Assembly: GCF_004519545.1 (NCBI RefSeq)
Contig: NZ_SDKM01000017.1
Span: 44,594-108,593, forward strand
Length of the DNA stretch: 64,000 bases
Direction: 5' to 3'
Source of the DNA: Nocardioides guangzhouensis
GTDB lineage: Bacteria > Actinomycetota > Actinomycetes > Propionibacteriales > Nocardioidaceae
In this document: one piece after another, positions 16,832 through 25,549 of the stretch
How positions within the stretch are numbered: the stretch's first letter is position 1
Layout of the letters: every line of letters starts with the position of its first letter
Notes under the pieces: generated by a model
Seen by the model: the letters and a program-made list of their open reading frames with translations, nothing else
Database searches by the model: none
What the model was told of the DNA's origin: nothing
Made by a program: the position numbers and the translations under genes

Positions 16832-17394
16832 GCCGTCGCGACGTCGACCTGCACCGGGACGGCGTTCGACACCACGTCGTACACGGCCGAGCGGCGCCGG
16901 GCCTGGTCGACCAGCCGTGCCAGGTCCTCGGGGTTGGCGTCGCCGGCGACGTGGAAGGTGACCCGGATCGCCTGGAAGCCGTTGCGCACGGAGTCGTCGA
17001 TGCCGAGGATGCCGCGCAGGTCGATGTCACCCTCGACGCGAGCCGTCGCCTCGTGCAGCTCGATGCCGCGGGCAGCGGCGATGTTGGCCAGACCGCTGGT
17101 CAGGCAGCTGCCCAGGGCCTGGAGGAGGTGCTCGGCCGGGGTCGGGGCCCGGTCGGCGCCGACCAGCACGACCGGGTGGTCGGCCTCGACGTCGAACTCC
17201 TGCTCGCGGGCCTGCTCGCCGCCGGCTCCGTGGAAGCCGCCGATGGTGGTGCGGTTCCAGGTGCCGTCCAGCCACCGGGTGGTGGCACGGAACTGGAAGC
17301 GCGCGAGCTCGGGCTGCTGACGGACCGCGTCGATGGTGGCGAACAGGGTCTCGGTGTCCACGCCGTTGGTACGGCGGGTGGGTGTCGTGGTCAT
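16828..17394 (-). CDS. OsmC-family protein
   Basis: A 188-aa OsmC/Ohr-superfamily protein. APTPAEHLLQALGSCLTSGL around C97 is the family's first cysteine helix, preceded by HPVVLVGAD. The second family cysteine is not seen, so activity as a classical two-cysteine thiol peroxidase is doubtful. ATG at 17394 follows a GAGAGAGG site. It is first in a coupled operon with the regulator-hydrolase fusion and DUF2461 and lies 37 bp downstream of the FAD-dependent oxidoreductase gene, which may be cotranscribed. A role in handling reactive or oxidised organic molecules is plausible. Confidence 0.85.
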   Translation of the reverse strand: MTTTPTRRTNGVDTETLFATIDAVRQQPELARFQFRATTRWLDGTWNRTTIGGFHGAGGEQAREQEFDVEADHPVVLVGADRAPTPAEHLLQALGSCLTSGLANIAAARGIELHEATARVEGDIDLRGILGIDDSVRNGFQAIRVTFHVAGDANPEDLARLVDQARRRSAVYDVVSNAVPVQVDVATA

Positions 17395-17431
17395 GCGGGT
17401 GCCTCTCTCTTCTGGATGGTGTCGGTGGCGC

Positions 17432-18625
17432 TCACGCGGCCGGTGCCGCGACCAGCCCGGCCGGGACCGGGCGCGAGGCGAGCGCCGTCGCCTCGCGGTC
17501 GAGGGCCCGGGCCAGCTGCATCTGGAGCTCGACGAACCGGGCGGGGTGGGGGAACCGGGCCAGCGCCCGGGTGAGGTCGAAGGTCTCGGCGAGGGCGGCG
17601 TCGCGGGCGGCGGCGTACTGCCCGAGGGAGGTGGGCTCGTCTGCGCCCTCGAGGACGTCGTGCAGTGCCTCGGCGAGCAGCTCCGCGTCCCGGAACGCGT
17701 CGGTGATGCCGTGCCCGGTGATCGGGTCGCGGTGGTAGCCCGCGTCCCCGACCAGCGACCAGCCCGGCCCCCACGCCTGACGGACGTAGCTGGGAGGGGA
17801 GACGCAGCCCCGGACGGGCGAGACGATCCGGCCGCGTCGTACCCGGGAGGCGAGGACGGGGGCAGCGTCGTCGAGGGCGGCGAGCAGGGCGCTGCTCCTG
17901 CGGTCCCCCGCGCTGCGGACGGCCGTGAACGCCGGAGTGGGCCGACAGAGCCAGACACAGGCCTGGCCGTCGTTCGTGGGGAAGGCCCCGGCGAACGCGT
18001 CCGGGGAGACGTGGAACTCGATGCCACGCCAGTCGACGTCGGCGACGTAGAAGTAGAAGAGCGAGGCGTCGGCCTCGAAGCCCTGCAGGGTGGCGGCGCC
18101 CAGCCGCTGGACGGTGCGCGACCGCAGCCCGTCCGCGGCCACCACGTGCCGGGCGGCCACGTCGGTGCTGCGGCCGTGGCCGTCTCGCGTCCGGACACCC
18201 GTGACCCGCCCGGACCGGTCGCGCAGCAGCCCGGTGACGGTGGTGCCGGTGCGCAGGTCGGCGCCGGCGGCCAGGGCGGCGTCGAGCAGGATCGCGTCGA
18301 GCACCGACCGCCGCGGCGCCACCAGCAGGTCGACGCCGGCGCGATCCTTGACCCGACGGTGCAGCTCGCCGTCGGCGGTCACGAACGTCACGTCGCGGAT
18401 CGCCGGTGCGCCTGTCGCGAGCACCCGGTCCAGGAGGCCCCAGCGGGCCAGCTGGACGACGCCCCCGCGGGCGATGCCGTGGGTCGAGACCGTGTCGCCG
18501 GGCAGGTCGGCGCGGTCGAGCAGGAGCACGTCGTGGCCACGGGCGGCGAGGAGTCGGGCGACGGCCGTGCCGGCGCACCGGGCGCCCACGACGACCACGT
18601 CGCGGCTCGGGTCCTGGTGGGTCAT
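17432..18625 (-). CDS. FAD-dependent oxidoreductase/monooxygenase (UbiH/geranylgeranyl-reductase-like)
   Basis: A 397-aa flavoprotein. Residues 9-35 hold the FAD dinucleotide fold (VVVGARCAGTAVARLLA) ending in LLLDRADLPGDTVSTHG. The GDAGYHRDPITGHGITDA motif near residue 305 is the second FAD contact of group A monooxygenases, and VAADGLRSRTVQ is the DG motif. ATG at 18625 begins the protein directly before the FAD fold; longer reading frames pass through the divergent AzlC gene. It is followed by the OsmC operon. The substrate is unknown; hydroxylation or reduction of a lipophilic compound fits the family. Confidence 0.85.
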   Translation of the reverse strand: MTHQDPSRDVVVVGARCAGTAVARLLAARGHDVLLLDRADLPGDTVSTHGIARGGVVQLARWGLLDRVLATGAPAIRDVTFVTADGELHRRVKDRAGVDLLVAPRRSVLDAILLDAALAAGADLRTGTTVTGLLRDRSGRVTGVRTRDGHGRSTDVAARHVVAADGLRSRTVQRLGAATLQGFEADASLFYFYVADVDWRGIEFHVSPDAFAGAFPTNDGQACVWLCRPTPAFTAVRSAGDRRSSALLAALDDAAPVLASRVRRGRIVSPVRGCVSPPSYVRQAWGPGWSLVGDAGYHRDPITGHGITDAFRDAELLAEALHDVLEGADEPTSLGQYAAARDAALAETFDLTRALARFPHPARFVELQMQLARALDREATALASRPVPAGLVAAPAA

Positions 18626-18680
18626 GCCGACCACCGTCGCGCCCGGGACGGCAGGAACCTTGGTGGCCGTGTGACGGGTT

Positions 18681-18712
18681 CGTGGAGACGACGTGGCCGG
18701 GAGGTCTCCACG
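18681..18712. promoter_or_regulatory. Perfect inverted repeat between divergent oxidoreductase and azlC genes
   Basis: CGTGGAGAC (18681-18689) and GTCTCCACG (18704-18712) form a 9-bp perfect dyad with 14-base spacer in the 141-bp divergent promoter region. It is suited to be an operator for either gene; no regulator gene adjoins it. Confidence 0.4.
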
Positions 18713-18766
18713 AGATCGCCTCCCGACCGCCAAGGACGCGGACCACGGCCGGGTGACCGTGGCGGC

Positions 18767-19510
18767 ATGACCACGACCGTCGTCCCGGACGCCCTGCGTC
18801 CGGACCTCCCTGCCCTCGACCGCCGCGAGCTCCGCCGCCGAGCCCGCGCCGACGTGCTGGCCGTGGCGCCGGGTGTGATGCCGTTCGGGCTGGTGCTGGG
18901 CGTCACCGTCGTGGCGCTCGGCGGGAGCCGGGCCGCGGCGCTGTTCGGTGCGGCCGCGGTGTACGGCGGCAGCGCGCAGCTCACCACGACGACGGTCCTG
19001 CACCTCGGGTCGGGGTTCCTCGCCGCCGTCGCGGCCGGCGTCGTCGTGAACGCCCGCGTGATGCTGTACGGCGCCGCGCTCGAGCCGATGTTCCGGCACC
19101 AGCCGCGCTGGTTCCGGCTCCTCGGACCGCAGTTCCTGCTCGACCAGACCTATCTCGCCGCGACCCGGCGGGAGGCGTCGGGGCCGGCCGAGTTCCGTCG
19201 CTACTGGGGTTGGCTCGGCACCTACCTGCTGCTGGCCTGGCTGGTCGCGGTCGCCGTCGGCCTCGCCCTCGGACCGCTGCTCCCGCCGTTGCCGCACCTC
19301 GGGCTGGTCGGCGTCGCGCTGTTCGTCGCCATGCTGGTCCCGCGCCTGGTGAGCCGCACCGTGCTGCTGGTCGCCGGGACGTCCGGCGCCGTGGCCATCG
19401 CCGTGGCGCACCTCGTGCCCGAGGTGTCGATCCTCTCCGGCTGCGCTGCCGGGGTGCTGGCCGGGATCGTCGCCGACCGCCCCGCGACGCCCGGGCGGAG
19501 CGACCGGTGA
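18767..19510 (+). CDS. azlC: Branched-chain amino acid export protein AzlC
   Basis: A 247-aa membrane protein, the large subunit of the AzlCD (LIV-E) exporter. VAPGVMPFGLVLGV, AAVYGGSAQLTTTTVL and NARVMLYGAAL match the conserved AzlC helices. The first 30 residues are a charged cytoplasmic lead. ATG at 18767 starts in the expected place and the stop overlaps the azlD GTG by 4 bases, so the two subunits are translationally coupled. Substrates of the family include branched-chain amino acids and analogues. Confidence 0.9.
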   Translation: MTTTVVPDALRPDLPALDRRELRRRARADVLAVAPGVMPFGLVLGVTVVALGGSRAAALFGAAAVYGGSAQLTTTTVLHLGSGFLAAVAAGVVVNARVMLYGAALEPMFRHQPRWFRLLGPQFLLDQTYLAATRREASGPAEFRRYWGWLGTYLLLAWLVAVAVGLALGPLLPPLPHLGLVGVALFVAMLVPRLVSRTVLLVAGTSGAVAIAVAHLVPEVSILSGCAAGVLAGIVADRPATPGRSDR

Positions 19511-19836
19511 CCGGGACCTGGCCGGAGCTCACCGCCCTGGCGGTGCTGGCGGCAGCCTGCTGGGTGCTCCGGATCATGCTGGTCGTGGTCGTCCCCGCCC
19601 GGGTGCTGCCCCAGCGCCTGCGCGACGGGCTCGAGCACCTCGCTCCGGCGGCCCTGGCCGCGCTCGTCGTCGTCGACCTCGACGCGACGGTGCGGGGGGA
19701 CCGTCCCCTGACCGCCGCGGCGCTGGTCGTGGCGACCGTCGCCGTGGCGCTCGTCGTGCGCCGGACCGGCAGCATGCCGCTGGCGATCGCCCTCGCCCTG
19801 GGTGTCGCGCTGGTCGCCGACCTGGTCGTGCGGTGA
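19507..19836 (+). CDS. azlD: Branched-chain amino acid exporter small subunit AzlD
   Basis: A 109-aa protein with four hydrophobic segments, the partner of AzlC. LAAACWVLRIMLVVVVP, LEHLAPAALAALVV and a C-terminal ALALGVALVADLVV pattern match AzlD proteins. The GTG start overlaps the azlC stop. It converges with the lipoprotein gene, leaving only 3 bases between the stops. Confidence 0.88.
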   Translation: MTGTWPELTALAVLAAACWVLRIMLVVVVPARVLPQRLRDGLEHLAPAALAALVVVDLDATVRGDRPLTAAALVVATVAVALVVRRTGSMPLAIALALGVALVADLVVR

Positions 19837-19839
19837 CCG

Positions 19840-20961
19840 TCAGCCCGGCGCGGTCGCCCAGACCTGCTCGTCGCCGCCCTCCGCGAACGACCGCACGGTG
19901 AGGATGCCGTCGGCGCAGGCGGGGGCGGCCAGGAACGCCTCGCCCTCGCCGCTGCTCTCGTAGACCACCTGGAGCTCGCCGTCGGGTGTCCACCGCATCA
20001 GGCGTGCCTTGTCGAGGTCCTTCTGCGCGTCGCGGACGAAGTACGCCGAGTCGCCGCACCACAGCAGCGTGCCGGTGGTGCCGGGGCCGAGCGCGGTGAC
20101 GGTGTCGCCCGTCGTGGCGTAGAACTGTCCGGCCTCCACCCGCTGCTCCTTCGGGACCGTCGACCAGACCGCGCCGCCGTCGGTGAGCAGCACGTCCCAG
20201 CCCTTGCAGTCCGGGACGCCTGGCAGCGGGGTGGCCGTGGCCCCGGTGACCGAGGTGAGGGTGCGGCAGGAGACCGGCCGACGGGCGTCGAACGTCATCA
20301 GCCCGGTCCCGGCGGGGGAGATGCTGGCGTTGGAGAACCCGTGCCGTCTCGGCGCGCAGTACCCCTTCTCTCCGCGACCCGCCTCCACGTCGTACGCCGC
20401 CAGGCAGAACGCGCCGCCTGGCCGGAAGGAGGAGTAGACGAGGGTCCCCTCGCCGTACGCTACGGACCCGCCGGTGCCGGGCCGCGGGTCCGTCACCCGG
20501 CCGACCCGATCGCCGCTCGGGAGGTCGAGCACGACGAGGTCGAGGGGCTTCTCCTCGAGCCGGTCCTGGCTGACCAGCACCGCCCGGTCGCCGTCGAGGA
20601 AGGCGTCCACGACGTGCCGACCCGGGCCGGGTCGGTACGACCCGCCGGCGGCCGGGCCGTCGAACCGGACCGAGGTGCCGCCGTCGGCGACCCGCATCGT
20701 CCAGTCCTCGCCCCTGGTCCAGGTCCCGGAGTCCGGCTTTCCCAGCGGCCTCCAGTCCAGCAGTGCTGCGGTCGGCTCCGCGGTCGCGGTGCCGGTCGGG
20801 CTCCCGGCGACCGGGCCGGTCGGGGAGTCCGTGGCCGCGCTGGTGGGACCGCTGCCGGTGGTCGGGCCGTCCGGCTCTCGTGACCCGTCACCGGACCCGT
20901 CGCCGCTGCATCCCGCGGCGAGCAGCAGGAGGACCGCCGCCGCGGCGTACCAGCGGCGCAT
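19840..20961 (-). CDS. Secreted lipoprotein with beta-propeller-like repeats
   Basis: A 373-aa lipoprotein. The signal ends in LLAAGC (lipobox Cys at 18), followed by a Gly/Ser/Thr/Pro-rich linker of about 50 residues. The rest is beta-rich, with repeated LVVLDLPSGDR, LVYSSFRPGG and LMRWTPDGEL stretches that look like propeller blades, and cysteines that could form disulfides. The start overlaps the stop of the upstream C39-like gene (TGATG), so the two are coupled and may act together outside the cell. I do not recognise a specific function. Confidence 0.75.
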   Translation of the reverse strand: MRRWYAAAAVLLLLAAGCSGDGSGDGSREPDGPTTGSGPTSAATDSPTGPVAGSPTGTATAEPTAALLDWRPLGKPDSGTWTRGEDWTMRVADGGTSVRFDGPAAGGSYRPGPGRHVVDAFLDGDRAVLVSQDRLEEKPLDLVVLDLPSGDRVGRVTDPRPGTGGSVAYGEGTLVYSSFRPGGAFCLAAYDVEAGRGEKGYCAPRRHGFSNASISPAGTGLMTFDARRPVSCRTLTSVTGATATPLPGVPDCKGWDVLLTDGGAVWSTVPKEQRVEAGQFYATTGDTVTALGPGTTGTLLWCGDSAYFVRDAQKDLDKARLMRWTPDGELQVVYESSGEGEAFLAAPACADGILTVRSFAEGGDEQVWATAPG

Positions 20962-22199
20962 CAGACCCCGATGTTGTGCTGGAAGTGCTCCTTGTTGGCC
21001 CGGTACGAGCGGTACGCCGAGCGCTCCTGGGAGCGGGCGATGTAGGGCTCCGACGGGTCGAAGCGCTGCTGGTTCCACGGTTCGAAGTAACGCAGCAGGT
21101 TGGCCTTGTCGCCGTTCTTGTTCCAGCCACGGCCGACCTGGAAGTGGCCGCTCGCGTCGTCGTCGAGGTAGGGGTACCACTTCTTCAGCAGCACCGGGTG
21201 CAGGATGACCGGCGCCCGGTAGTCGCCGTAGTGCCGCATCTGCAGCAGGTACCACCGGCCGTAGGACCAGTCCTTGATGTCCAGCACGATGTAGCGGCCG
21301 GCGTACCTCTCCTGGTCCCAGCCCGTGTAGCGGTTGGTCGCGCCCACCAGGTTGGTGATCGACGAGCCGTCCCGAGTGGTGCCGAGCCGGTTCGCCCACG
21401 TCTTCTGGCTGCGCTTGTAGCGCCAGCCCCAGCCGATCATCTGCATGGTGGTCGGGCCGCACCAGTAGGTCCGGGTCTGCTCGGTGGTGCGCTTGCTGGT
21501 GAGCACGTAGCCGCGCTCGGGGTAGTCGGAGGCCTTCTTGGGCTGCGTGGTCGCGGCGGGGTCGCCGCTCGCGGTCCGGAGCCGGACCTCGGGGTGGGCG
21601 GCCAGGAAGCCGGTCGGCAGCGGGGTGCCCTGGACCTGGTTCCGCAGCAGCCACACCTTGGCGACGGAGCGGGCGGCGTCGGTGAGCTCGGCACGGTCCG
21701 CACGCAGCCGGGCCTCGAGCGGCATCCGTTGACGCTGCCGGAGCAGGGCGAGGGGGTCGAGGTCGCCGGTGCTCTCCCGCGGGGTACGTCGCGCGGCGTC
21801 GGCCGCGGTCCGGCTGAGCTCGGTGACCACCTGGGCCTGGGTGGAGCGGGTCCAGCCGCTGTGCAGGCAGTAGCGCTGCCCCTCGAACGTCGCGCACCGG
21901 ACCTGGTCGCGCACGAGGGCGGCCGGGGACAGGGTCCGCCCCTGGGTGGCCCGGCCGGAGGCTCGCGCCGCGCCCAGGACCCGGTCGATCTCCGCCCGCA
22001 TGGCGGGGGTGACGGCGCCGGTCCCGGCGGTGGCACCGGCCAGGCCCGCGGGCCCCGCGTCGGTGGCGTTCTCGATCGCCGGCTGCGGGCCCGAGCGGGG
22101 CAGGAACGGCGCGGCCGCGAGCATCAGCGCGAGCGCGCCGATCGCGATCGTCGTACGGCGCGAGAGGCGGGAGACGGACGGAAACGGACGGTGGGACAT
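20961..22199 (-). CDS. Secreted C39-like papain-fold protein
   Basis: A 412-aa exported protein with a basic start and one N-terminal hydrophobic segment (about residues 17-35), a helical prodomain, and a C-terminal domain of the peptidase C39-like family. The probable nucleophile is in TYWCGPTTMQMIGWGW and the histidine in GHFQVGRGWN. Cysteines in VRCATFEGQRYCLHSG suggest a disulfide in the prodomain. Longer starts are possible but the ATG at 22199 gives a normal secretion signal. It is coupled with the downstream lipoprotein. Substrate and maturation are unknown. Confidence 0.77.
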   Translation of the reverse strand: MSHRPFPSVSRLSRRTTIAIGALALMLAAAPFLPRSGPQPAIENATDAGPAGLAGATAGTGAVTPAMRAEIDRVLGAARASGRATQGRTLSPAALVRDQVRCATFEGQRYCLHSGWTRSTQAQVVTELSRTAADAARRTPRESTGDLDPLALLRQRQRMPLEARLRADRAELTDAARSVAKVWLLRNQVQGTPLPTGFLAAHPEVRLRTASGDPAATTQPKKASDYPERGYVLTSKRTTEQTRTYWCGPTTMQMIGWGWRYKRSQKTWANRLGTTRDGSSITNLVGATNRYTGWDQERYAGRYIVLDIKDWSYGRWYLLQMRHYGDYRAPVILHPVLLKKWYPYLDDDASGHFQVGRGWNKNGDKANLLRYFEPWNQQRFDPSEPYIARSQERSAYRSYRANKEHFQHNIGV

Positions 22200-22304
22200 G
22201 GGGCGACCCCAGGGGGAAGAGAGGACCGAGTTCTCACCACTGTCACCTCTGACCACAGAGACCGTCAAGCGTCCCAGCAGTCACAGCGTGTCCGCAACCC
22301 CCGG

Positions 22305-22649
22305 CTACCGGTCGATCTCGGCGCGGCGCCGCCGGACGATGGCCCGGACGGCATCGTCCGGCGGAGGGGTCGCAGCCGTGAAGTGGACGGTGCCCTTGGT
22401 CAGGTCGAATCCCGCCAGCAGGTCGGCCGCGCCGGCCACCGCCTCGGCGCTGAACGGGACGAGGCTGAGGTGCGCCTTCGCCACCCGGAACCCGAGCAGC
22501 GGCCGCCCGGCGAACGTCAGCGCGGGCATGCCGTACCCCGTGCCCTGCCCGGCGTCCGGCGCCTCGGCGAGCGCCGCCGCCACCACCTGCTCGTACGCCG
22601 AGCGCTCGGCGTCGGGCAGCCCGGCCAGGAAGTCGTCCACCGTCCCCAT
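22305..22649 (-). CDS. DUF1801-family small protein (YdhG-like)
   Basis: A 114-aa protein beginning MGTVDDFLAGLPDAERSAYE, with GYGMPALTFAGRPLLGF and HLSLVPFSAEAV, the pattern of DUF1801/YdhG proteins with a frataxin-like fold. Function is not established for the family. The ATG at 22649 gives the standard start; further upstream sequence reads through an Arg-rich frame that is not coding. Confidence 0.8.
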   Translation of the reverse strand: MGTVDDFLAGLPDAERSAYEQVVAAALAEAPDAGQGTGYGMPALTFAGRPLLGFRVAKAHLSLVPFSAEAVAGAADLLAGFDLTKGTVHFTAATPPPDDAVRAIVRRRRAEIDR

Positions 22650-22816
22650 GACGGCACGATAGACGTGATCGGGCCGGCGCGACGCGGTCGTGCGTCGAGC
22701 GGAGGCCGGGCGGTCGCCGAACTGAGTCCTCGGACCGTGCCGGTCGGGCCCGTCGGCCCTGGGGCGCCGGGTGTCCTCGTCGGATGCTGGAGCCGGGGCC
22801 GGATGAGGAGGTCGTC

Positions 22817-23347
22817 GTGCGGGGTCGTGTCGTCGCACTCGTCGCGTCAGGAGCCGTCGTTGCGCTGGTGGCGACGGCCGCGCTGGTCGCGGCGCTGTAC
22901 CGCGACGACCCGGTCGAGCGGGTCGGGATGCACGACATGACGGCGTCGGCGCTGTGGCGGGCCGGCCGCGACGACCGGCCGGGAAGCCTGCCGGGTCGGC
23001 TGCGGTACGGCCGGATGATGGGCGGCCCCGCGACGATGGTGCGGTCCGCGTGGGTGCGCAGCGAGTACGGCTACCTGGTCGAGATGGTGGCCCACCACGA
23101 GGAGGCGATCACGGCCGCCCGGCAGCTCCGTCGTTCCGACCGCCCCGAGATGCGCGAGCTCGGGTCCGCGATCGTGACCAGCCGAACCGCACGGCCGAAG
23201 GTCACGCCGTGTTCGGCGAGCAAGAAGGAAGACCCCACTCCGCCGGTGCGGGCGGGAGTGGGGCGTCACCTGCGGTGCTTCGTGGAGCGGATGACGAGAT
23301 TCGAACTCGCGACATCGACCTTGGGAAGGTCGCGCTCTACCAACTGA
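22817..23347 (+). pseudogene. DUF305-domain membrane protein, 3' truncated and reading into tRNA-Gly
   Basis: GTG at 22817 has GAGGAG 6 bases upstream and starts VRGRVVALVASGAVVALV, a single membrane anchor. EYGYLVEMVAHHEEAITAARQL is the DUF305 HH motif, and MRELGSAIVTSRTA is the start of the next helix. After about residue 127 (near base 23195) the resemblance stops; the frame then continues through the tRNA terminator hairpin and into the antisense of tRNA-Gly before stopping. Normal DUF305 proteins continue with another metal-binding helix. I take this as a gene that lost its 3' end by deletion or frameshift; a short functional product cannot be excluded. Confidence 0.55.
23233..23263 (-). 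terminator. Terminator of tRNA-Gly
   Basis: CCCCACTCC (23233-23241) pairs with GGAGTGGGG (23255-23263). Read on the reverse strand the hairpin is followed by TCTTCCTTCTT, a T-rich tail, 20 bp after the tRNA CCA end. Confidence 0.75.
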
Positions 23348-23358
23348 GCTACATCCGC
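23283..23358 (-). tRNA. tRNA-Gly (anticodon CCC)
   Basis: On the reverse strand a complete cloverleaf reads GCGGATG (acceptor), TAGCTCAGTTGGTAGAGC (D arm), anticodon stem CGACC/GGTCG with loop TTCCCAA, then GTTCGAATC in the T arm and CATCCGC closing the acceptor. The discriminator is T and CCA is encoded. The CCC anticodon reads GGG glycine codons. Confidence 0.95.
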
Positions 23359-23388
23359 CTGCGCTCCCGAAGGTGCGCGCGACAGATG

Positions 23389-24150
23389 CTACTCGACGGG
23401 TCCGAGGTCCGGGCGACGAGGGCGCACGGTGTCGCCGCTGGACCGTCCCGTGAGCCGTCGGTGGACCCACGGCACGGCGTGTGCCCGGGTCCATGCGAGG
23501 TTCGCCCGGCGTCGCTCGGCCGGGGACGCGGCCACCAGCTCGGCGAGCTCGGGGGCCGGGAGGTCGTGCGGGATCCCGAGCACGTCGAGCACGCGGGTGG
23601 CCATCAGCGCGTGCCCGGCCGGTCCCATGTGCATCCGGTCGATGTCCCAGTAGCGCCAGTCGCGGTACTCGCGCATCCGCCAGTAGTCGACGATCGTGGC
23701 ACCGTGCCGGTCGGCGGCCTCGCGCACCAGCTCGTTGTAGAGCGCGAAGCGGCCGCGCATCGGCCGGTAGATCGCCGAGCCGCCCGGGTCGAACGCCGTC
23801 CACACCAGCAGCCGGGCGCCGGTGGCGGCGAGCCGGCCGAGGGCCTCGTCGTACCGGCCGACCAGCGCGTCGAGGTCGACCTTCGGCCGCATGATGTCGT
23901 TTGCGCCGGCGTAGACCGTGACCAGGTCCGGCGCCAGGGCCAGGGCCGGCTCCAGCTGCTCCGCGAGGATCGCGTCGACCTTGCGGCCCCGGATCGCGAG
24001 GTTGGCGTAGCCGAAGTCGTCGGTGCGGGTGGCGAGCACCTCGGCAACCCGGTCCGCCCAGCCGCGCAGGCCGTTGGGGCGCTCCGGGTCGGGGTCGCCC
24101 ACCCCCTCGGTGAAGGAGTCGCCCAGCGCGACGTACCGGTGGAATTCCAT
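23389..24150 (-). CDS. SGNH/GDSL hydrolase
   Basis: A 253-aa esterase/lipase-fold protein without a signal peptide. Block I is YVALGDSFTEGVGD (nucleophile Ser about 12), block III is VTVYAGANDIM with the oxyanion Asn, and block V is DIDRMHMGPAGHALMA with the catalytic Asp and His. ATG at 24150 begins right before block I. The substrate of this actinobacterial subgroup is unknown; hydrolysis of esters or acetyl groups on glycans or lipids is typical of the family. Confidence 0.87.
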   Translation of the reverse strand: MEFHRYVALGDSFTEGVGDPDPERPNGLRGWADRVAEVLATRTDDFGYANLAIRGRKVDAILAEQLEPALALAPDLVTVYAGANDIMRPKVDLDALVGRYDEALGRLAATGARLLVWTAFDPGGSAIYRPMRGRFALYNELVREAADRHGATIVDYWRMREYRDWRYWDIDRMHMGPAGHALMATRVLDVLGIPHDLPAPELAELVAASPAERRRANLAWTRAHAVPWVHRRLTGRSSGDTVRPRRPDLGPVE

Positions 24151-24351
24151 GGGCGCAAGCCTAGGAGCCCACCCCGGCACGTCCGGACCCTGCCGGCGTC
24201 CGGTCGGCCGGTCTGAACCAGTCGGTGGATGGCCCGGACGGGGCAACCCGGTCGGGCCGGTCGGGAAGACCGGGGCGTGGCTGGGGTGGTCGGGTCCGAG
24301 CGGGCGGTGGAACGCTCGCAGGACTCCATTCCCGACCTCCTGGGGGGACGT

Positions 24352-25422
24352 ATGTTCCGCTCACGGCTGTTCCTCTCGGCCGTGGGGGCGGTGGCCCTCA
24401 CGCTCGTCGCACCCATGTCGGCACCCGCTCAGGGTCGCGCCGTCGTCTCACCGCCGATCGTCACCGGCCTGGCCATGCCGCTGCAGATCGACGTCAGCAA
24501 CGGCTCCCTCTACGTGACGCAGGCGATCGGCCTGCTGACCCAGGTCGACAAGGACGGTTCGACCACCGACCTCGCCTCCGAGCCTCCGGGCGACGCCCGC
24601 GACCTCTCGGGTGTCGCCGCCGGCCGCAAGGGCATCGCCTACGCGACGACGTTCTTCGACCCCGCCGACCGTGAGGCGCTGCTCAAGCTCCGGAAGTGGG
24701 ACGGGTCGGTCAAGACCATCGCCGACATCTGGGAGTACGAGCAGCACGTCAACCCCGACGGCGACCAGACCTACGGCTTCCTGAACCTCAGCAAGCGGTG
24801 CGCTGCCAAGGTGCCCGCCGAGGTCGGCGGCGAGCCCTACACCGGCATCGTCGACTCGCACCCGTACGCGATCGCGAACGCCTGGGACGGTGGCTGGTAC
24901 GTCGCCGACGCCGGCATGAACGCGATCCTGCACGTGAGCAAGTGGGGCAAGATCAGCACCGCCGCCGTCATGCCGCCGCAGCCGGTCCGGGTGACCGCGG
25001 CCGTCGCCAAGGCGAACAAGCTGCCCGCGTGCACGGTCGGCAAGACCTACGCGTTCGAGCCGGTGCCGACCGACGTCGAGACGGGCCACGGCAAGCTCGT
25101 GGTCAGCCTGCTGCCGGGAGGCCCCGAGGACCCGAGCCTCGGCGCCCGCGGCTCGGTCTACGCGGTCAACCCCTGGAAGGGCACCTTCAAGCGGCTCGGC
25201 GCCGGCTTCCTCGGCGCGACCAACGTTGCCGTTGGTGACAACGGTGAGATCTACGTTGCCGAGCTGTTCGGCAACAAGGTCTCGAAGCTCGGGTTCAACG
25301 GCCGCAACCGGACCGTCGCGAAGCTCACCAACCCGGCGAGCATCGAGTACCGCAAGGGCAAGCTGTACGTGTCGTACAACGTGTTCGCCAACGGCTCGAT
25401 CGCCACGATCAAGCTGCACTAG
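24352..25422 (+). CDS. Secreted ScyD/ScyE-like beta-propeller protein
   Basis: A 356-aa exported protein. A Sec signal (MFRSRLFLSAVGAVALTLVA, cleaved near APAQG) is followed by a propeller-like repeat region with LQIDVSNGSLYVTQAIG, SGVAAGRKGIAYATTFF, GGWYVADAGMNAILHV and TNVAVGDNGEIYVAELFG. These resemble the NHL-like repeats of ScyD/ScyE proteins, a family named from cyanobacteria but common in actinobacteria. ATG at 24352 lies 6 bases after a GGGGGG site. It appears monocistronic. The ligand or enzymatic role is unknown. Confidence 0.8.
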   Translation: MFRSRLFLSAVGAVALTLVAPMSAPAQGRAVVSPPIVTGLAMPLQIDVSNGSLYVTQAIGLLTQVDKDGSTTDLASEPPGDARDLSGVAAGRKGIAYATTFFDPADREALLKLRKWDGSVKTIADIWEYEQHVNPDGDQTYGFLNLSKRCAAKVPAEVGGEPYTGIVDSHPYAIANAWDGGWYVADAGMNAILHVSKWGKISTAAVMPPQPVRVTAAVAKANKLPACTVGKTYAFEPVPTDVETGHGKLVVSLLPGGPEDPSLGARGSVYAVNPWKGTFKRLGAGFLGATNVAVGDNGEIYVAELFGNKVSKLGFNGRNRTVAKLTNPASIEYRKGKLYVSYNVFANGSIATIKLH

Positions 25423-25549
25423 GAGTGATCCGGGCGGCGTCGGCCGTCCGTACCGGTGGGGCGTCGGCCGCGCGGCCGGCGCCCCACGCGCGCCGACGAG
25501 GGCCCGGATGCGCCGGTCGGCCATGCCGGTTTGCCGGTAGGTTGAGCGC

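Noticed and set aside
22784..22816. ATG at 22784 as start of the DUF305 gene
   Set aside because: GTG at 22817 has a GAGGAG site at the right distance and starts directly before the membrane anchor; the ATG has none.
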